Source: Thermoflexales bacterium (GTDB lineage Bacteria; Chloroflexota; Anaerolineae; S140-20). From it: DNA of 22,366 bases. The stretch spans positions 1 through 22,366 of the forward strand of contig WFUY01000488.1 in assembly GCA_015484715.1 (NCBI GenBank). The letters run 5' to 3'. Of this stretch, positions 1 through 6,649 are shown one piece after another. Below the pieces are notes generated by a model. The model was not told the DNA's origin, ran no database searches, and saw nothing but the letters and a program-made list of their open reading frames with translations. The translations under genes were made by a program, and so were the position numbers. How positions within the stretch are numbered: the stretch's first letter is position 1; the number at the start of each line of letters is the position of its first letter.

Positions 1-401
1 ATCCCCCGGCGGGCCGCCTCCTGGCGGATGATCCGCTCCTCGATGAGGTCGGTGAGCACCTGCTGGCCCAGCACCAGCGGGCTGTCCAACTGCTGGCGGA
101 CCTGGTCGGCCAACTGGGGCAGGGCCCGAGCCTGCTCGATCATGTTCATCCGCTGGTAGATCACCTGCTTCTGAAACTCGGCGGTGGTGATGGGCTCCCC
201 GTTGACCAGCACCACCGGCTGGTTAGGCACGGCCACCTTGTCGTGGTAGATCCCCCAGGCCAACACCAGAACGAGGATGGCAGCCACCACACCGCTGCCG
301 ATGAGCAGGAGCCTGCGCTGGCGGGCTTCCCGCTTTGCTCGGGAGACCTGCTTGCGGGTGAGCCTGGGTGCAACCGCCTTCTTTCGCTTCTTCTTGGCCA
401 T
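1..401 (-). CDS. SurA-like peptidylprolyl isomerase / foldase, N-terminal part (cut by window edge)
   Basis: This is the first 133 codons of a gene whose 3' end lies outside the window. The protein starts with a very basic tail (MAKKKRKK and further Lys/Arg up to about residue 30). A single transmembrane segment follows at about residues 31-50 (LLLIGSGVVAAILVLVLAWG). Then comes a SurA_N-type stretch with the family hallmark VVLVNGEPITTAEFQKQV at about 62-79, followed by an amphipathic helical region rich in Gln and Glu. In this family the N-terminal domain forms the chaperone module of membrane-anchored, outward-facing foldases, often with a parvulin PPIase domain further on. That domain cannot be seen here, so isomerase activity is unproven. 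The ATG at 399-401 is chosen because the basic tail and membrane segment follow directly. It lies downstream of rpsR, separated by a strong hairpin. Confidence 0.75.
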   Translation of the reverse strand, partial: MAKKKRKKAVAPRLTRKQVSRAKREARQRRLLLIGSGVVAAILVLVLAWGIYHDKVAVPNQPVVLVNGEPITTAEFQKQVIYQRMNMIEQARALPQLADQVRQQLDSPLVLGQQVLTDLIEERIIRQEAARRG

Positions 402-484
402 TTCCCGTCCTTGCGTCCTTTGTGGGCTGGGTAGCGTTCCCCATCGGAGGCCGGTGAGCCTGAGGTGACCGTCACCCCACGCAC

Positions 485-514
485 AAAGGGCATAGGAAAA
501 CTCCTATGCCCTTT
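485..514 (-). terminator. Perfect 13-bp hairpin between rpsR and the SurA-like gene
   Basis: Arms 485-497 and 502-514 are exact reverse complements (AAAGGGCATAGGA and its complement) around a 4-base loop. On the minus strand it sits 31 bases after the rpsR stop and ends in CCCTTT with no further T run. It could be a weak or factor-assisted terminator, or a processing/stabilising hairpin between the ribosomal operon and the SurA-like gene. Confidence 0.55.
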
Positions 515-545
515 CCCGGCACGTCCGATGTTTGACCGTTGGGGA

Positions 546-824
546 TTACATCGTGCGGAGATGTTCGGCCGTGAAGGGCAACAACGCCAGGTGGCGGGCC
601 CGCTTGATAGCCACGGCCAACCGCCGTTGGTGACGGGCACAGGTCCCTGTCTGACGACGGGGGCGAATCTTCCCCTGGTCCGTCAGGTAGCGGATCAGCA
701 GTTCCGGCTGCTTGTAATCAATCTTATCCACCTGCTCGACGCAGAAGGCACAGACCTTGGAACGCCGTCGGCCCCGGACCCGACGCCGACGACGGCTGGA
801 TTGACCGGCGCTGTGATTGCTCAT
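546..824 (-). CDS. rpsR: 30S ribosomal protein S18
   Basis: Small-subunit ribosomal protein S18, which binds the 16S rRNA platform together with S6. The protein has the Arg-rich N-terminal tail, the core with [20 protein letters not shown], and the C-terminal block [19 protein letters not shown] typical of the family. It carries a CAFC pair near the N terminus and a CARH motif later, which together form a possible zinc site (the C+ form of S18). I chose the ATG at 824 over an in-frame ATG at 836 because GGAG lies six bases before the 824 codon, and the four extra residues (MEQG) are not typical. It is the third gene of the rpsF-ssb-rpsR operon, 30 bases after ssb. The length of 92 residues is normal with a long basic tail. 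Confidence 0.95.
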   Translation of the reverse strand: MSNHSAGQSSRRRRRVRGRRRSKVCAFCVEQVDKIDYKQPELLIRYLTDQGKIRPRRQTGTCARHQRRLAVAIKRARHLALLPFTAEHLRTM

Positions 825-854
825 ACCTTGCTCCATCTCTCTCTATACGAAGGG

Positions 855-1241
855 CTAGAAGGTGAATTCGTCGTCGCGCTCGCGTTCGCCGGCATCGCTG
901 CCGCCCCGGCGGTCCCCCAGCATGATCATCTCGCTGGCAACCAACTCGGTGCGGAAGTGCTTCTTGCCGTGCTCATCCTCCCAGCCTCGGGTTTGCAGAC
1001 GGCCTTCGATGTAGACCTGCTGCCCCTTGCTCAGGTACTGCTTGCAGATCTCTGCCAGGTTCCCCCAGGCCACCACGTTGAACCATTCGGTCTCCTCCCG
1101 CCGCTCTCCGTCGGCCGACGTCCAGGTGCGGGTCGTGGCCACGCTGAAGGAAGTCACCGGGCGTCCACTGGGTGTATAGCGCATCTCTGGGTCTGAGCCC
1201 AGATAGCCGATGATCATAACCTTGTTCAACCCCCTTGCCAT
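855..1241 (-). CDS. ssb: Single-stranded DNA-binding protein SSB
   Basis: Binds single-stranded DNA during replication, recombination and repair, usually as a tetramer. The 128-residue protein has a complete OB fold: LNKVMIIGYLGSDPEMRYTPSG at the start, TEWFNVVAWGNLAEICKQYLSKGQQVYIEG in the middle, and WEDEHGKKHFRTELVASEM near the end of the fold. A very short linker rich in Gly, Asp, Glu and Arg leads to the acidic C-terminal tip DDEFTF. The tip departs from the common DDDIPF form in having Thr where Pro is expected, and the linker is much shorter than in many SSBs. It lies between rpsF (23 bases upstream) and rpsR, the usual arrangement, where S6, SSB and S18 are co-expressed. Confidence 0.95.
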   Translation of the reverse strand: MARGLNKVMIIGYLGSDPEMRYTPSGRPVTSFSVATTRTWTSADGERREETEWFNVVAWGNLAEICKQYLSKGQQVYIEGRLQTRGWEDEHGKKHFRTELVASEMIMLGDRRGGSDAGERERDDEFTF

Positions 1242-1264
1242 TACGCCTCTCCTTCCCAGGCTCC

Positions 1265-1555
1265 TCAGTCCTCATCGGTGCGGACGATCAGATGGCGCAT
1301 AATCGGTTCCGTCAGGCGTAGGCTGCGTTCCAGGTTGGCGATGGCCTGACCGTCCATCTCCATCTCCATGTACACGTACTGGCCCTCCCGTACCCGACGG
1401 ATGGGATAGGCCAGCCGACGTCTGCCCCAGATGTCCACGTTGGTCACCTGTCCGCCATTGGAGGTGATGTAGCCCTTGACCTTCTCGATGAGCTGACTGA
1501 AGTCCGGCTCCTCCACCTCCGGGTGAATGATAAACGTCAATTCGTAGCTACGCAT
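1265..1555 (-). CDS. rpsF: 30S ribosomal protein S6
   Basis: Small-subunit ribosomal protein S6, which assembles as a heterodimer with S18. The 96-residue sequence begins MRSYELTFIIHPEV and contains the family signature around WGRRRLAYPIRRVREGQYVYMEME, ending with the acidic tail RTDED. Length is normal. The start ATG at 1553-1555 is preceded by AAAGGAG about eleven bases upstream. It is the first gene of the operon, with its own promoter at 1629-1657 and a folded leader at 1570-1611 that overlaps the ribosome-binding site. Confidence 0.96.
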   Translation of the reverse strand: MRSYELTFIIHPEVEEPDFSQLIEKVKGYITSNGGQVTNVDIWGRRRLAYPIRRVREGQYVYMEMEMDGQAIANLERSLRLTEPIMRHLIVRTDED

Positions 1556-1569
1556 AAGATGTCGTTCTC

Positions 1570-1611
1570 CTTTCCACGGGTTTGCCCCTGAACGCCGTCA
1601 GGAGCGGAAAG
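1570..1611 (-). promoter_or_regulatory. rpsF leader RNA, probable S6:S18-binding autoregulatory motif
   Basis: Read on the minus strand, an outer stem pairs 1606-1611 (CTTTCC) with 1570-1575 (GGAAAG), and an inner stem pairs 1598-1602 (CCTGA) with 1587-1591 (TCAGG) around a 6-base loop. The asymmetric internal loop on the 3' side (1576-1586) contains CCCG at 1577-1580. The Shine-Dalgarno sequence of rpsF (1567-1573) overlaps the closing stem. The known S6:S18 leader motif has this shape, with a CCG in the bulge next to the stem, and lets the protein complex shut down its own translation. The fold and position are seen; the assignment is by family knowledge and was made by eye. Confidence 0.6.
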
Positions 1612-1628
1612 CGGGCGCAGCGGCTGAT

Positions 1629-1657
1629 ATGATACCACAAAGTGACCATTTGGGCAA
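1629..1657 (-). promoter_or_regulatory. Promoter of the rpsF operon
   Basis: On the minus strand, TTGCCC (-35, 1652-1657), a 17-base spacer and TATCAT (-10, 1629-1634) form a good sigma-70-type promoter. The predicted start, near 1622, gives a leader of about 67 bases that just contains the S6:S18-type hairpin. Confidence 0.65.
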
Positions 1658-1659
1658 GC

Positions 1660-1687
1660 TTGCCTCCCCGCCAGGTTGTGGTATGAT
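1660..1687 (+). promoter_or_regulatory. Promoter of the membrane glycosyltransferase gene
   Basis: TTGCCT (-35, 1660-1665), a 16-base spacer and TATGAT (-10, 1682-1687) face away from the rpsF promoter. The predicted start, near 1694, leaves only about 12 bases before the ATG at 1706. The two -35 boxes lie back to back around the palindrome GCAAGCTTGC. Confidence 0.55.
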
Positions 1688-1705
1688 GTCGGGGAGGAGG
1701 TCCCT

Positions 1706-3247
1706 ATGGCAGAACGTTCGGCAACAGGGCCTTGGACAAGGCTGCTCTCCCCCCGCACCCTGCTCCTCTTGATCTGCCTGATCACGCTGCTGGCAACGGC
1801 GGCCATCGCCTGGTTCGTCTTCGAGGGCATCCCCCACGTGGAGGACGAGGTGGCCTACCTCTTCCAGGCCAAGGTCTTCGCCCTGGGGCGGCTCTACGTG
1901 CCCACCCCGCCCTACGGGGAGGAGGCGTTCTGGATCCCCTTCGTCCTGGATGTGGAGGGCCGGCGTTTCAGCAAGTACCCGCCCGGCTTCCCCCTCCTCC
2001 TGGCCGTTGGCGTCCGGCTGGGCGCCGACTGGCTGGTGAACCCGGTGCTGGCCGCCCTGCTGATGGCCGCCCTCTTCGGGTTGGGGAGGAGCCTCTACGA
2101 CGAGGAGACGGGCCTCCTGGCAGCCGCCCTGGGGGCGACCTCACCCCTCTTCCTCGTCCTGGCCGGGACCCACATGGCCCACGTGGCCGCCGCCCTGGCC
2201 CTCACCCTCTTCGCCTGGCTCTACGTCCGAACGCTCCAGGGAGACGGGCGTGCTACCCCGCTGCTGGCCGGCCTGGCCCTGGGGATGGCTATCCTCATCC
2301 GACCTCTGACCGCTTTCGGAATCGCCCTCCCCTTCGCACTGCACGGATTGGTCCGGTTCCTGGGCGGTCGGCGGGCGCAGCGCCGACGGCTTCTGATCCT
2401 GGCCCTGGCCGCCCTGCCCGCCATCCCCCTCTACCTGCTCTACAACTATGCCCTGGTCCACCGCTGGATGCTGAGCCTCTACACCCTCTGGTGGCCCTAC
2501 GACCGGATCGGCTTCGGGCCGGGGCACGGCTGGCGGGAGGGGGGGCACACGCCCGCCATCGCCTACTACAACGCCCTCTACGACCTGGGGAATCTGGCGA
2601 CGGAGCTGCTGGGTTGGCCGCGCCTGAGCTGGCTCTTTCTTCCTGTGGCGCTGCTGCTCCCCCCCCGGCGCCGGCGCGACGGCGCTCTGCTCCTCCCCCC
2701 GCTTTCCCTGGTCCTGGTCCAGAGCACCTACTGGATCGCCTCGGGATCGCTCTTCGGTCCGCGCTATCAGTTCGAGGGGAGCCCCTTCCTGTGGCTGCTG
2801 ACGGCGGTGGGGGTGCGCAAGCTGTGGGCGCTGGGAAGGCCGGCGGGGATGGGCAGGACGGTCCTGCGCCGGGGGCGGGCCGCGCTCCGCCCGCTGCTGG
2901 TGCTCCTCCTCCTCGGCCTGGTGCTGATCAACCTCACCCGGGTGCTCCCCCCCAAGCTGGCCCGGATGCAGGGCCTCTACGGGGTGACCCGACGCCCCTT
3001 GGAAGCGGTTCAGGCCACGGGGCTGCGACCGGTCCTGGTCATCGTCCGGGCCGAGCGCTGGCTGGAGTACGGGGCGCTGCTGGCCCACAACGATCCGCTG
3101 CTGCGGGGGGAGATCGTGACGGCCCGGGACAGCGGTCCCGAGGTCAACGCGGGAGTCATCGCCGCCTTCCCAGGGCGGCACGTCCTCTGGATGACGACGC
3201 CCGACCCGGCCACGGGACCGGTGTTGAGCCTCGAACCACCTCCATAA
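1706..3247 (+). CDS. Polytopic GT-C / PMT-like membrane glycosyltransferase
   Basis: The 513-residue protein is dominated by hydrophobic helices (about ten or more, starting near residues 19-38). It has the early acidic loop motif of GT-C enzymes, HVEDEVAYLFQAKVFALG at about 44-61, where the Asp/Glu pair would bind the lipid-phosphate sugar donor or metal. It also has YPPGFPLLLAVG at about 91-102 and a polar C-terminal domain from about residue 430. Such enzymes (GT39/ArnT-like) move a sugar from a polyprenyl-phosphate carrier to a protein or lipid on the outer face of the membrane. The substrate cannot be told. I chose the ATG at 1706, preceded by GGAGGAGG, over an in-frame TTG at 1676 that lies inside the promoter. 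It stands alone, with opposite-strand genes on both sides. Confidence 0.7.
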   Translation: MAERSATGPWTRLLSPRTLLLLICLITLLATAAIAWFVFEGIPHVEDEVAYLFQAKVFALGRLYVPTPPYGEEAFWIPFVLDVEGRRFSKYPPGFPLLLAVGVRLGADWLVNPVLAALLMAALFGLGRSLYDEETGLLAAALGATSPLFLVLAGTHMAHVAAALALTLFAWLYVRTLQGDGRATPLLAGLALGMAILIRPLTAFGIALPFALHGLVRFLGGRRAQRRRLLILALAALPAIPLYLLYNYALVHRWMLSLYTLWWPYDRIGFGPGHGWREGGHTPAIAYYNALYDLGNLATELLGWPRLSWLFLPVALLLPPRRRRDGALLLPPLSLVLVQSTYWIASGSLFGPRYQFEGSPFLWLLTAVGVRKLWALGRPAGMGRTVLRRGRAALRPLLVLLLLGLVLINLTRVLPPKLARMQGLYGVTRRPLEAVQATGLRPVLVIVRAERWLEYGALLAHNDPLLRGEIVTARDSGPEVNAGVIAAFPGRHVLWMTTPDPATGPVLSLEPPP

Positions 3248-3556
3248 CTTCAAACCTCGCCTCCGCATCCCCTCCCTCTCCGCTCTCCCTCCTGGATGGG
3301 TCGCCTACACCTACGACGACTACGGCGATGCGACCGTCTCCAGGGATGAGCGGACGATACGTCGGACTTCCATCGTCAAACCTACCGGGGGACCGGCGAT
3401 TACCTACAAAAGAGAGGCGCGTGGGGCGATCCCAAGAATCTCCCCCACGCGCTGTTTATGCTTTTGTAACCTGGCTGTAACACCGCTTGCACCGCTTCAT
3501 GCTAGGATGAAACTGACTTTCACCGCTCTTTAACAATCGAGAGGAGCGCCACCTGG
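3248..3556. other. Gene-free spacer between convergent genes
   Basis: This 309-base stretch holds the hairpin at 3417-3452 and no convincing gene. One plus-strand frame from about 3294 reads GWVAYTYDDYGDATVS, which resembles an RHS/YD repeat. No further repeats follow and the match is too short to call. Confidence 0.5.
3417..3452 (+). terminator. Hairpin with trailing T-rich tract between convergent genes
   Basis: GCGCGTGGGG (3417-3426) pairs perfectly with CCCCACGCGC (3443-3452) around a 16-base loop, and the plus strand continues TGTTTATGCTTTT. It fits an intrinsic terminator for the glycosyltransferase transcript. It may also act on the opposite-strand lipoprotein transcript, which ends at 3557. 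Confidence 0.6.
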
Positions 3557-4753
3557 TCACTCCGTCACGCGGATCTGGAAGTCGAGGGGGACAAGCTGGA
3601 ACCAGGAGTTGCCGGGTTTCAACGGGATCGGATTGCCTTGAGCGTCCCAGAAGGTCAGCATCTCCTCCCGTGCCCATCGCTTCCAAACGCCCTGGAACAT
3701 CAACCCGTCCCGGAAGATGGTCACCGGCCCTTCTCCCCATATCTGAATCTCGATGGAGTAGTGGCCGCCGCCCACCATATCCTCCAGGATGTCGGTCTCC
3801 ACGTGGTTGGCGTAGACGACGATGACGTTGGCGGCTGTCAGCTGTTCGCCGGTCAACTCGTCTGTGTGGACCTGGCCGTCGGTGAAGCGGCGGTACTTCC
3901 CCAGCGCCTCGTCGTACTCCCAGGCGGCTGGGGAGGCAGCGTAAGGGATCTCGACGTAGCGGGCCGGCTGCCCGCCAGCGGGTGGGGACTCACTGAAGAC
4001 CATCCCCCGCAGGTCCTGGCGCTGGTTCAGCCCCCGCTGCTCCGTGAGCTGCCAGAGAGCCTGGGTGCTGGTGAAGAGGGTGTGCTCGAAGGCCTTGCCC
4101 TCGGCCGGGATGCGGACGAAGACCGGGGCACCTACGCCGAAGTCGGGGGAGATTACCCGATCGGGGAAGAAGTCGGCGTTGCGAATCCGCTCCTTGACGC
4201 CACCGCTGGAGCCCGAGTAGGCAAACATCGCCTTGTACATCGCCGGAATCTCCAGATCAATGAGGCGGCCACTGCGGATAGAGCCCACCTTCTCCGCGTC
4301 GTGCCCCAGGAAGACAGCGGTGAATCGGGTGACACCGCCCTCAGCGTAGTGCTCGAAGACCAAGTCCGCGAAGCTAAGGCCCGCCTGGGGGCGCACGATG
4401 GGAGGAGAGTTGGAGATCTTGATCGCCAGAGGACGACGTTCCAGGACCCGGACGTCCTCCACCTTCTCCCCGGTCAAGGGGTTCACGTCGGGGGGGAAGT
4501 CCATCAAGGGCGTGGGAGTAGGCTCCGGTGTAGGAGTTGGCGTGGGTGCTGTGGTCGGGGTTGGTGTCGGTGGGGGAGATGGCGATGGCACCAGCGGTGC
4601 GGTCAGCCGGGGGGGCGAGGTAGGCGGCAAAGTCGCCGTAGGTGTAGGCTCCTCTCGGCCCTTGCAGCCCCCCAGTCCCAACATCAGCCCCAGGAGCAAG
4701 GAGACCAACACCCCTACCGTGGCCGCGGGATGCCGAAAAGGTGCAATGCGCAT
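3557..4753 (-). CDS. YerB-like DUF3048 lipoprotein
   Basis: A 398-residue secreted lipoprotein of unknown biochemical role. It starts with a short basic region, a hydrophobic segment and the lipobox LGLGGC (Cys at about residue 30), so it should be lipid-anchored outside the membrane. A low-complexity Pro/Thr/Ser linker with many TP repeats follows to about residue 83. The DUF3048 fold then begins at about 87 with NPLTGEKV, RPLAIKISN and RPQAGLSFADLVFEHYAEGG, includes VGSIRSGR (about 156-163), and ends with the C-terminal DUF3048 part around NVIVVYANH and GPVTIFRDGLMFQGVWKR. These blocks match the Bacillus YerB family well. The ATG at 4753 has GGAGGG nine bases upstream on its strand. It has its own promoter at 4882-4890. 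Confidence 0.88.
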   Translation of the reverse strand: MRIAPFRHPAATVGVLVSLLLGLMLGLGGCKGREEPTPTATLPPTSPPRLTAPLVPSPSPPPTPTPTTAPTPTPTPEPTPTPLMDFPPDVNPLTGEKVEDVRVLERRPLAIKISNSPPIVRPQAGLSFADLVFEHYAEGGVTRFTAVFLGHDAEKVGSIRSGRLIDLEIPAMYKAMFAYSGSSGGVKERIRNADFFPDRVISPDFGVGAPVFVRIPAEGKAFEHTLFTSTQALWQLTEQRGLNQRQDLRGMVFSESPPAGGQPARYVEIPYAASPAAWEYDEALGKYRRFTDGQVHTDELTGEQLTAANVIVVYANHVETDILEDMVGGGHYSIEIQIWGEGPVTIFRDGLMFQGVWKRWAREEMLTFWDAQGNPIPLKPGNSWFQLVPLDFQIRVTE

Positions 4754-4881
4754 AGGCTTATCCCTCCGCGCTCGTAGCTGGATCCGCGCTTCCCCCAGAT
4801 CCGCAAGCGCGATCTGAGGGAACGTTGGCGTGGCGCATCGAGCAGCTTGGACTGAAAGAGGAGGTATGACAACGCCCTGTA

Positions 4882-4890
4882 ATTATAGCA
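4882..4890 (-). promoter_or_regulatory. Extended -10 promoter of the DUF3048 lipoprotein gene
   Basis: On the minus strand the sequence TGCTATAAT gives a perfect -10 with the extended TGn element. No good -35 lies at the usual distance, as is common for extended -10 promoters. The predicted start, near 4875, gives a leader of about 120 bases. Confidence 0.6.
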
Positions 4891-5005
4891 CAGGCCCAAC
4901 AAACCGGCGACCACCCTGCGATCCGGCTACCCTGTCTGCCCTCGTCGTTCCGACGAACCGAGAGAACCTCACAAAACGGGCGCGGGACGCGGAGAGAGAA
5001 GACGG

Positions 5006-5034
5006 TTGACTTGCTGTATAAGAACGGGTATAAT
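5006..5034 (+). promoter_or_regulatory. Near-consensus promoter of the large plus-strand block
   Basis: TTGACT (-35, 5006-5011), a 17-base spacer and TATAAT (-10, 5029-5034) form the best promoter in the window. The predicted start, near 5041, leaves a leader of about 129 bases before the DUF4388 gene. Confidence 0.8.
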
Positions 5035-5169
5035 CTCCATATCCTCTTCTGTCTGCCCATATGGCCCAGAGCAGCAGGAGGGGGGAGAAAGGATAGAGAG
5101 ACGTAGGATCGTGGGACAACTATGCCAAACTAAGCAGGTCTTCAAGACCGGACGGCAAGGCGGGGAGCC

Positions 5170-6015
5170 ATGGCATTAAAAGGAAACCTGCGTGATTTTA
5201 GCATTACCCAACTGTTGAACCTCATCAATCTGGCCCGAAAGACGGGTACCCTGACGGTGGAACGCTCTTCAGAGCGGGCAGACCTCTGCTTTCGCGAGGG
5301 GAAACTGGTCTATGCCTCCCTGGGCAACCAGCACAACCGGCTGGACCAGATTCTGCTCAAGGCAGGGCGGCTAACGACCGAGCAGACCCGGCTCATCCAG
5401 GCCCAGGTGAACGCGACGGACGACAAGGAGCTGGGACTCTGGCTCATCAACGCGGGCTACGTTACGCAGAAGGACATCCTGCAGAGCGTGCGGCAGCACA
5501 TGCTGGAGATCGTCTACCAGCTCTTCACCTGGACGGATGGGAAGTTCCGCTTCGAACCCAATCAACTCCCTCCGCCGGAACGGATCACGGTGCCCATCGG
5601 CCTGGAGAACGTCATCATCGAGGGCACCCGGCGGATGAAGGAGTGGGAGCAGCTCCAGGACGAACTGCCCGACCTGGATATGGCCTTGCGCTTCACCGAT
5701 CGCCCCGGCACCTCCTTGCGCAACATCAGCCTGAGCATTGAGGAGTGGCGGGTGATTTCCTTTATCAACCCGCGCAACACCATCCGCCAGATCGCTCAAG
5801 CCACCAACATGAGCGAGTTCCAGATTCGGAAGATCGTCTACGGGATGCTGCAGGCGGGGCTGGTCGAACTGGTCCGTCCAGAGGGCAGAGAGGTCGCTCC
5901 ACCCAGTCGGGGTGGGGAGCGCCGGGAAGCTCCCCTCCCACCGCCGGCCCAACGGCCGCCAGCGGTCAAGCGCTCCGTCGTCATGCGGTTGATAGACCGC
6001 ATCAAGCAACTCTGA
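5170..6015 (+). CDS. DUF4388 (PATAN) domain protein with C-terminal winged-helix-like region
   Basis: The 281-residue soluble protein opens with the PATAN/DUF4388 signature MALKGNLRDFSITQLLNLIN, then RKTGTLTVE (about 24-32) and LCFREGKLVYASLG (about 39-52). A helical region follows (about 55-115, including LLKAGRLT and LINAGYVTQKDIL), then the second conserved block VYQLFTWTDGKFRFEPN (about 117-133). From about 195 the pattern EEWRVISFINPRNTIRQIAQ and the following helices look like a winged helix. The tail has a Pro-rich spacer and a basic helix. PATAN domains are protein-interaction modules of bacterial signalling, often found with small GTPases, response regulators or motility/polarity systems. 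It is the first gene of the block, 76 bases before the GTPase, and probably acts with it. No catalytic residues are evident. Confidence 0.85.
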   Translation: MALKGNLRDFSITQLLNLINLARKTGTLTVERSSERADLCFREGKLVYASLGNQHNRLDQILLKAGRLTTEQTRLIQAQVNATDDKELGLWLINAGYVTQKDILQSVRQHMLEIVYQLFTWTDGKFRFEPNQLPPPERITVPIGLENVIIEGTRRMKEWEQLQDELPDLDMALRFTDRPGTSLRNISLSIEEWRVISFINPRNTIRQIAQATNMSEFQIRKIVYGMLQAGLVELVRPEGREVAPPSRGGERREAPLPPPAQRPPAVKRSVVMRLIDRIKQL

Positions 6016-6091
6016 GCCCCATCGGCCCTTTCCCTTCTCGACTAAGCAATCCTACTTCTCGTCATTGACACAACAGGGTGGTCGCAGGACA

Positions 6092-6649
6092 ATGGGCAAA
6101 GTACAAACCGTCAAGATGGTCGTCACAGGCCCCTTCGCGGCAGGCAAAACCCAGTTCATCCAGACGATCAGTGAGATCGAGGTCGTCTCCACGGAGCGCA
6201 AAATCTCCAGCGAGTCGGAGCGTATCAAAGAGCGCACCACGGTGGCCATGGACTTTGGTCGGATCACCGTGGACGAGGACCTGGTGCTCTACCTCTTCGG
6301 CACCCCCGGACAGAAGCGCTTCGACTTCATGTGGGAGATCCTCTCCGAAGGAATGCTCGGCTTCATTGTGTTGATTGACAGTGTGCGTCCGGAGACCTTC
6401 CGGGAGGCGCGGAATATCCTGGACACCTTCCGCGCCTACGCCCCAACCCCTTACGTGGTGGCGGCGAACAAGCAGGATATGGAAGATGCCTGGTCTGTGG
6501 AGGACCTGCGCATCGCCCTGCGGATTGAGGATGGCGTGAAGGTCCTGCCCTGTGTAGCCACCGACCGGGAGAGCGTGAAGCGGGTTCTCCTGGAACTCCT
6601 CTACTCCATTCTGGAACGGATGGACGCTGAAGAGGCGGAAAGCGAGTAA
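6092..6649 (+). CDS. MglA/Ras-like small GTPase
   Basis: A 185-residue GTP-binding switch protein. The P-loop is GPFAAGKT (residues 13-20), a candidate switch Thr lies at 49-50 (ERTTVAMDFG), and the G3 region is LFGTPGQ (68-74), in which the usual DxxG Asp is replaced as in other bacterial GTPases of this kind. The G4 motif is NKQD (126-129) and a G5-like CVATD lies at 154-158. Proteins like this occur with Roadblock/LC7 or PATAN partners in bacterial polarity and signalling modules. I chose the ATG at 6092 because it opens directly into the first strand; an in-frame TTG at 6065 would add nine unconserved residues. It follows the DUF4388 gene and is followed by a 286-base spacer, so the pair may form its own unit. 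No MglB-like GAP gene is nearby. Confidence 0.88.
   Translation: MGKVQTVKMVVTGPFAAGKTQFIQTISEIEVVSTERKISSESERIKERTTVAMDFGRITVDEDLVLYLFGTPGQKRFDFMWEILSEGMLGFIVLIDSVRPETFREARNILDTFRAYAPTPYVVAANKQDMEDAWSVEDLRIALRIEDGVKVLPCVATDRESVKRVLLELLYSILERMDAEEAESE

Larger units (their letters stand above)
1629..1687. repeat. Inverted repeat spanning the divergent promoters
   Basis: ATGATACCACAA (1629-1640) and TTGTGGTATGAT (1676-1687) are inverted copies with one mismatch, centred on the palindrome GCAAGCTTGC (1654-1663). Each arm contains one -10 box, so the symmetry covers both promoters. This could be an operator for one dimeric regulator or simply convergent promoter sequence. Confidence 0.55.
4754..5169. 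other. Divergent intergenic region with two promoters and leaders
   Basis: This 416-base gap separates the leftward lipoprotein gene from the rightward signalling block. It contains a leftward extended -10 promoter (4882-4890), a rightward near-consensus promoter (5006-5034), a hairpin in the lipoprotein leader at 4781-4814 (arms CGCGCTT/AAGCGCG plus three more pairs past a bulge), a TCGTCG/CGACGA hairpin near 4943-4957, and about 129 bases of leader before the DUF4388 gene. I see no gene inside. Confidence 0.7.

Noticed and set aside
3294..3420. RHS/YD-repeat pseudogene remnant (frame reading YTYDDYGD)
   Set aside because: Only one short motif, no second repeat and no frame continuity with a neighbouring gene; chance cannot be excluded.
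1732..3480. Long 582-residue reading frame overlapping the glycosyltransferase
   Set aside because: Its product is a Pro/Ala/Gly/Arg-rich low-complexity chain, typical of a shadow frame in GC-rich DNA; the 1706-3247 frame has clear membrane helices.
3638..4777. 379-residue plus-strand frame opposite the DUF3048 gene
   Set aside because: The opposite strand encodes a conserved lipoprotein with lipobox and DUF3048 blocks; this frame is its shadow, including a Gly/Arg-rich mirror of the TP linker.
5115..5165. GEMM (c-di-GMP-I) riboswitch in the PATAN gene leader
   Set aside because: CCAAAC and GGACGGCAAGGC only loosely recall the conserved GCAAACC and GGACGCAAAGCC; the GNRA loop and the second stem are missing.
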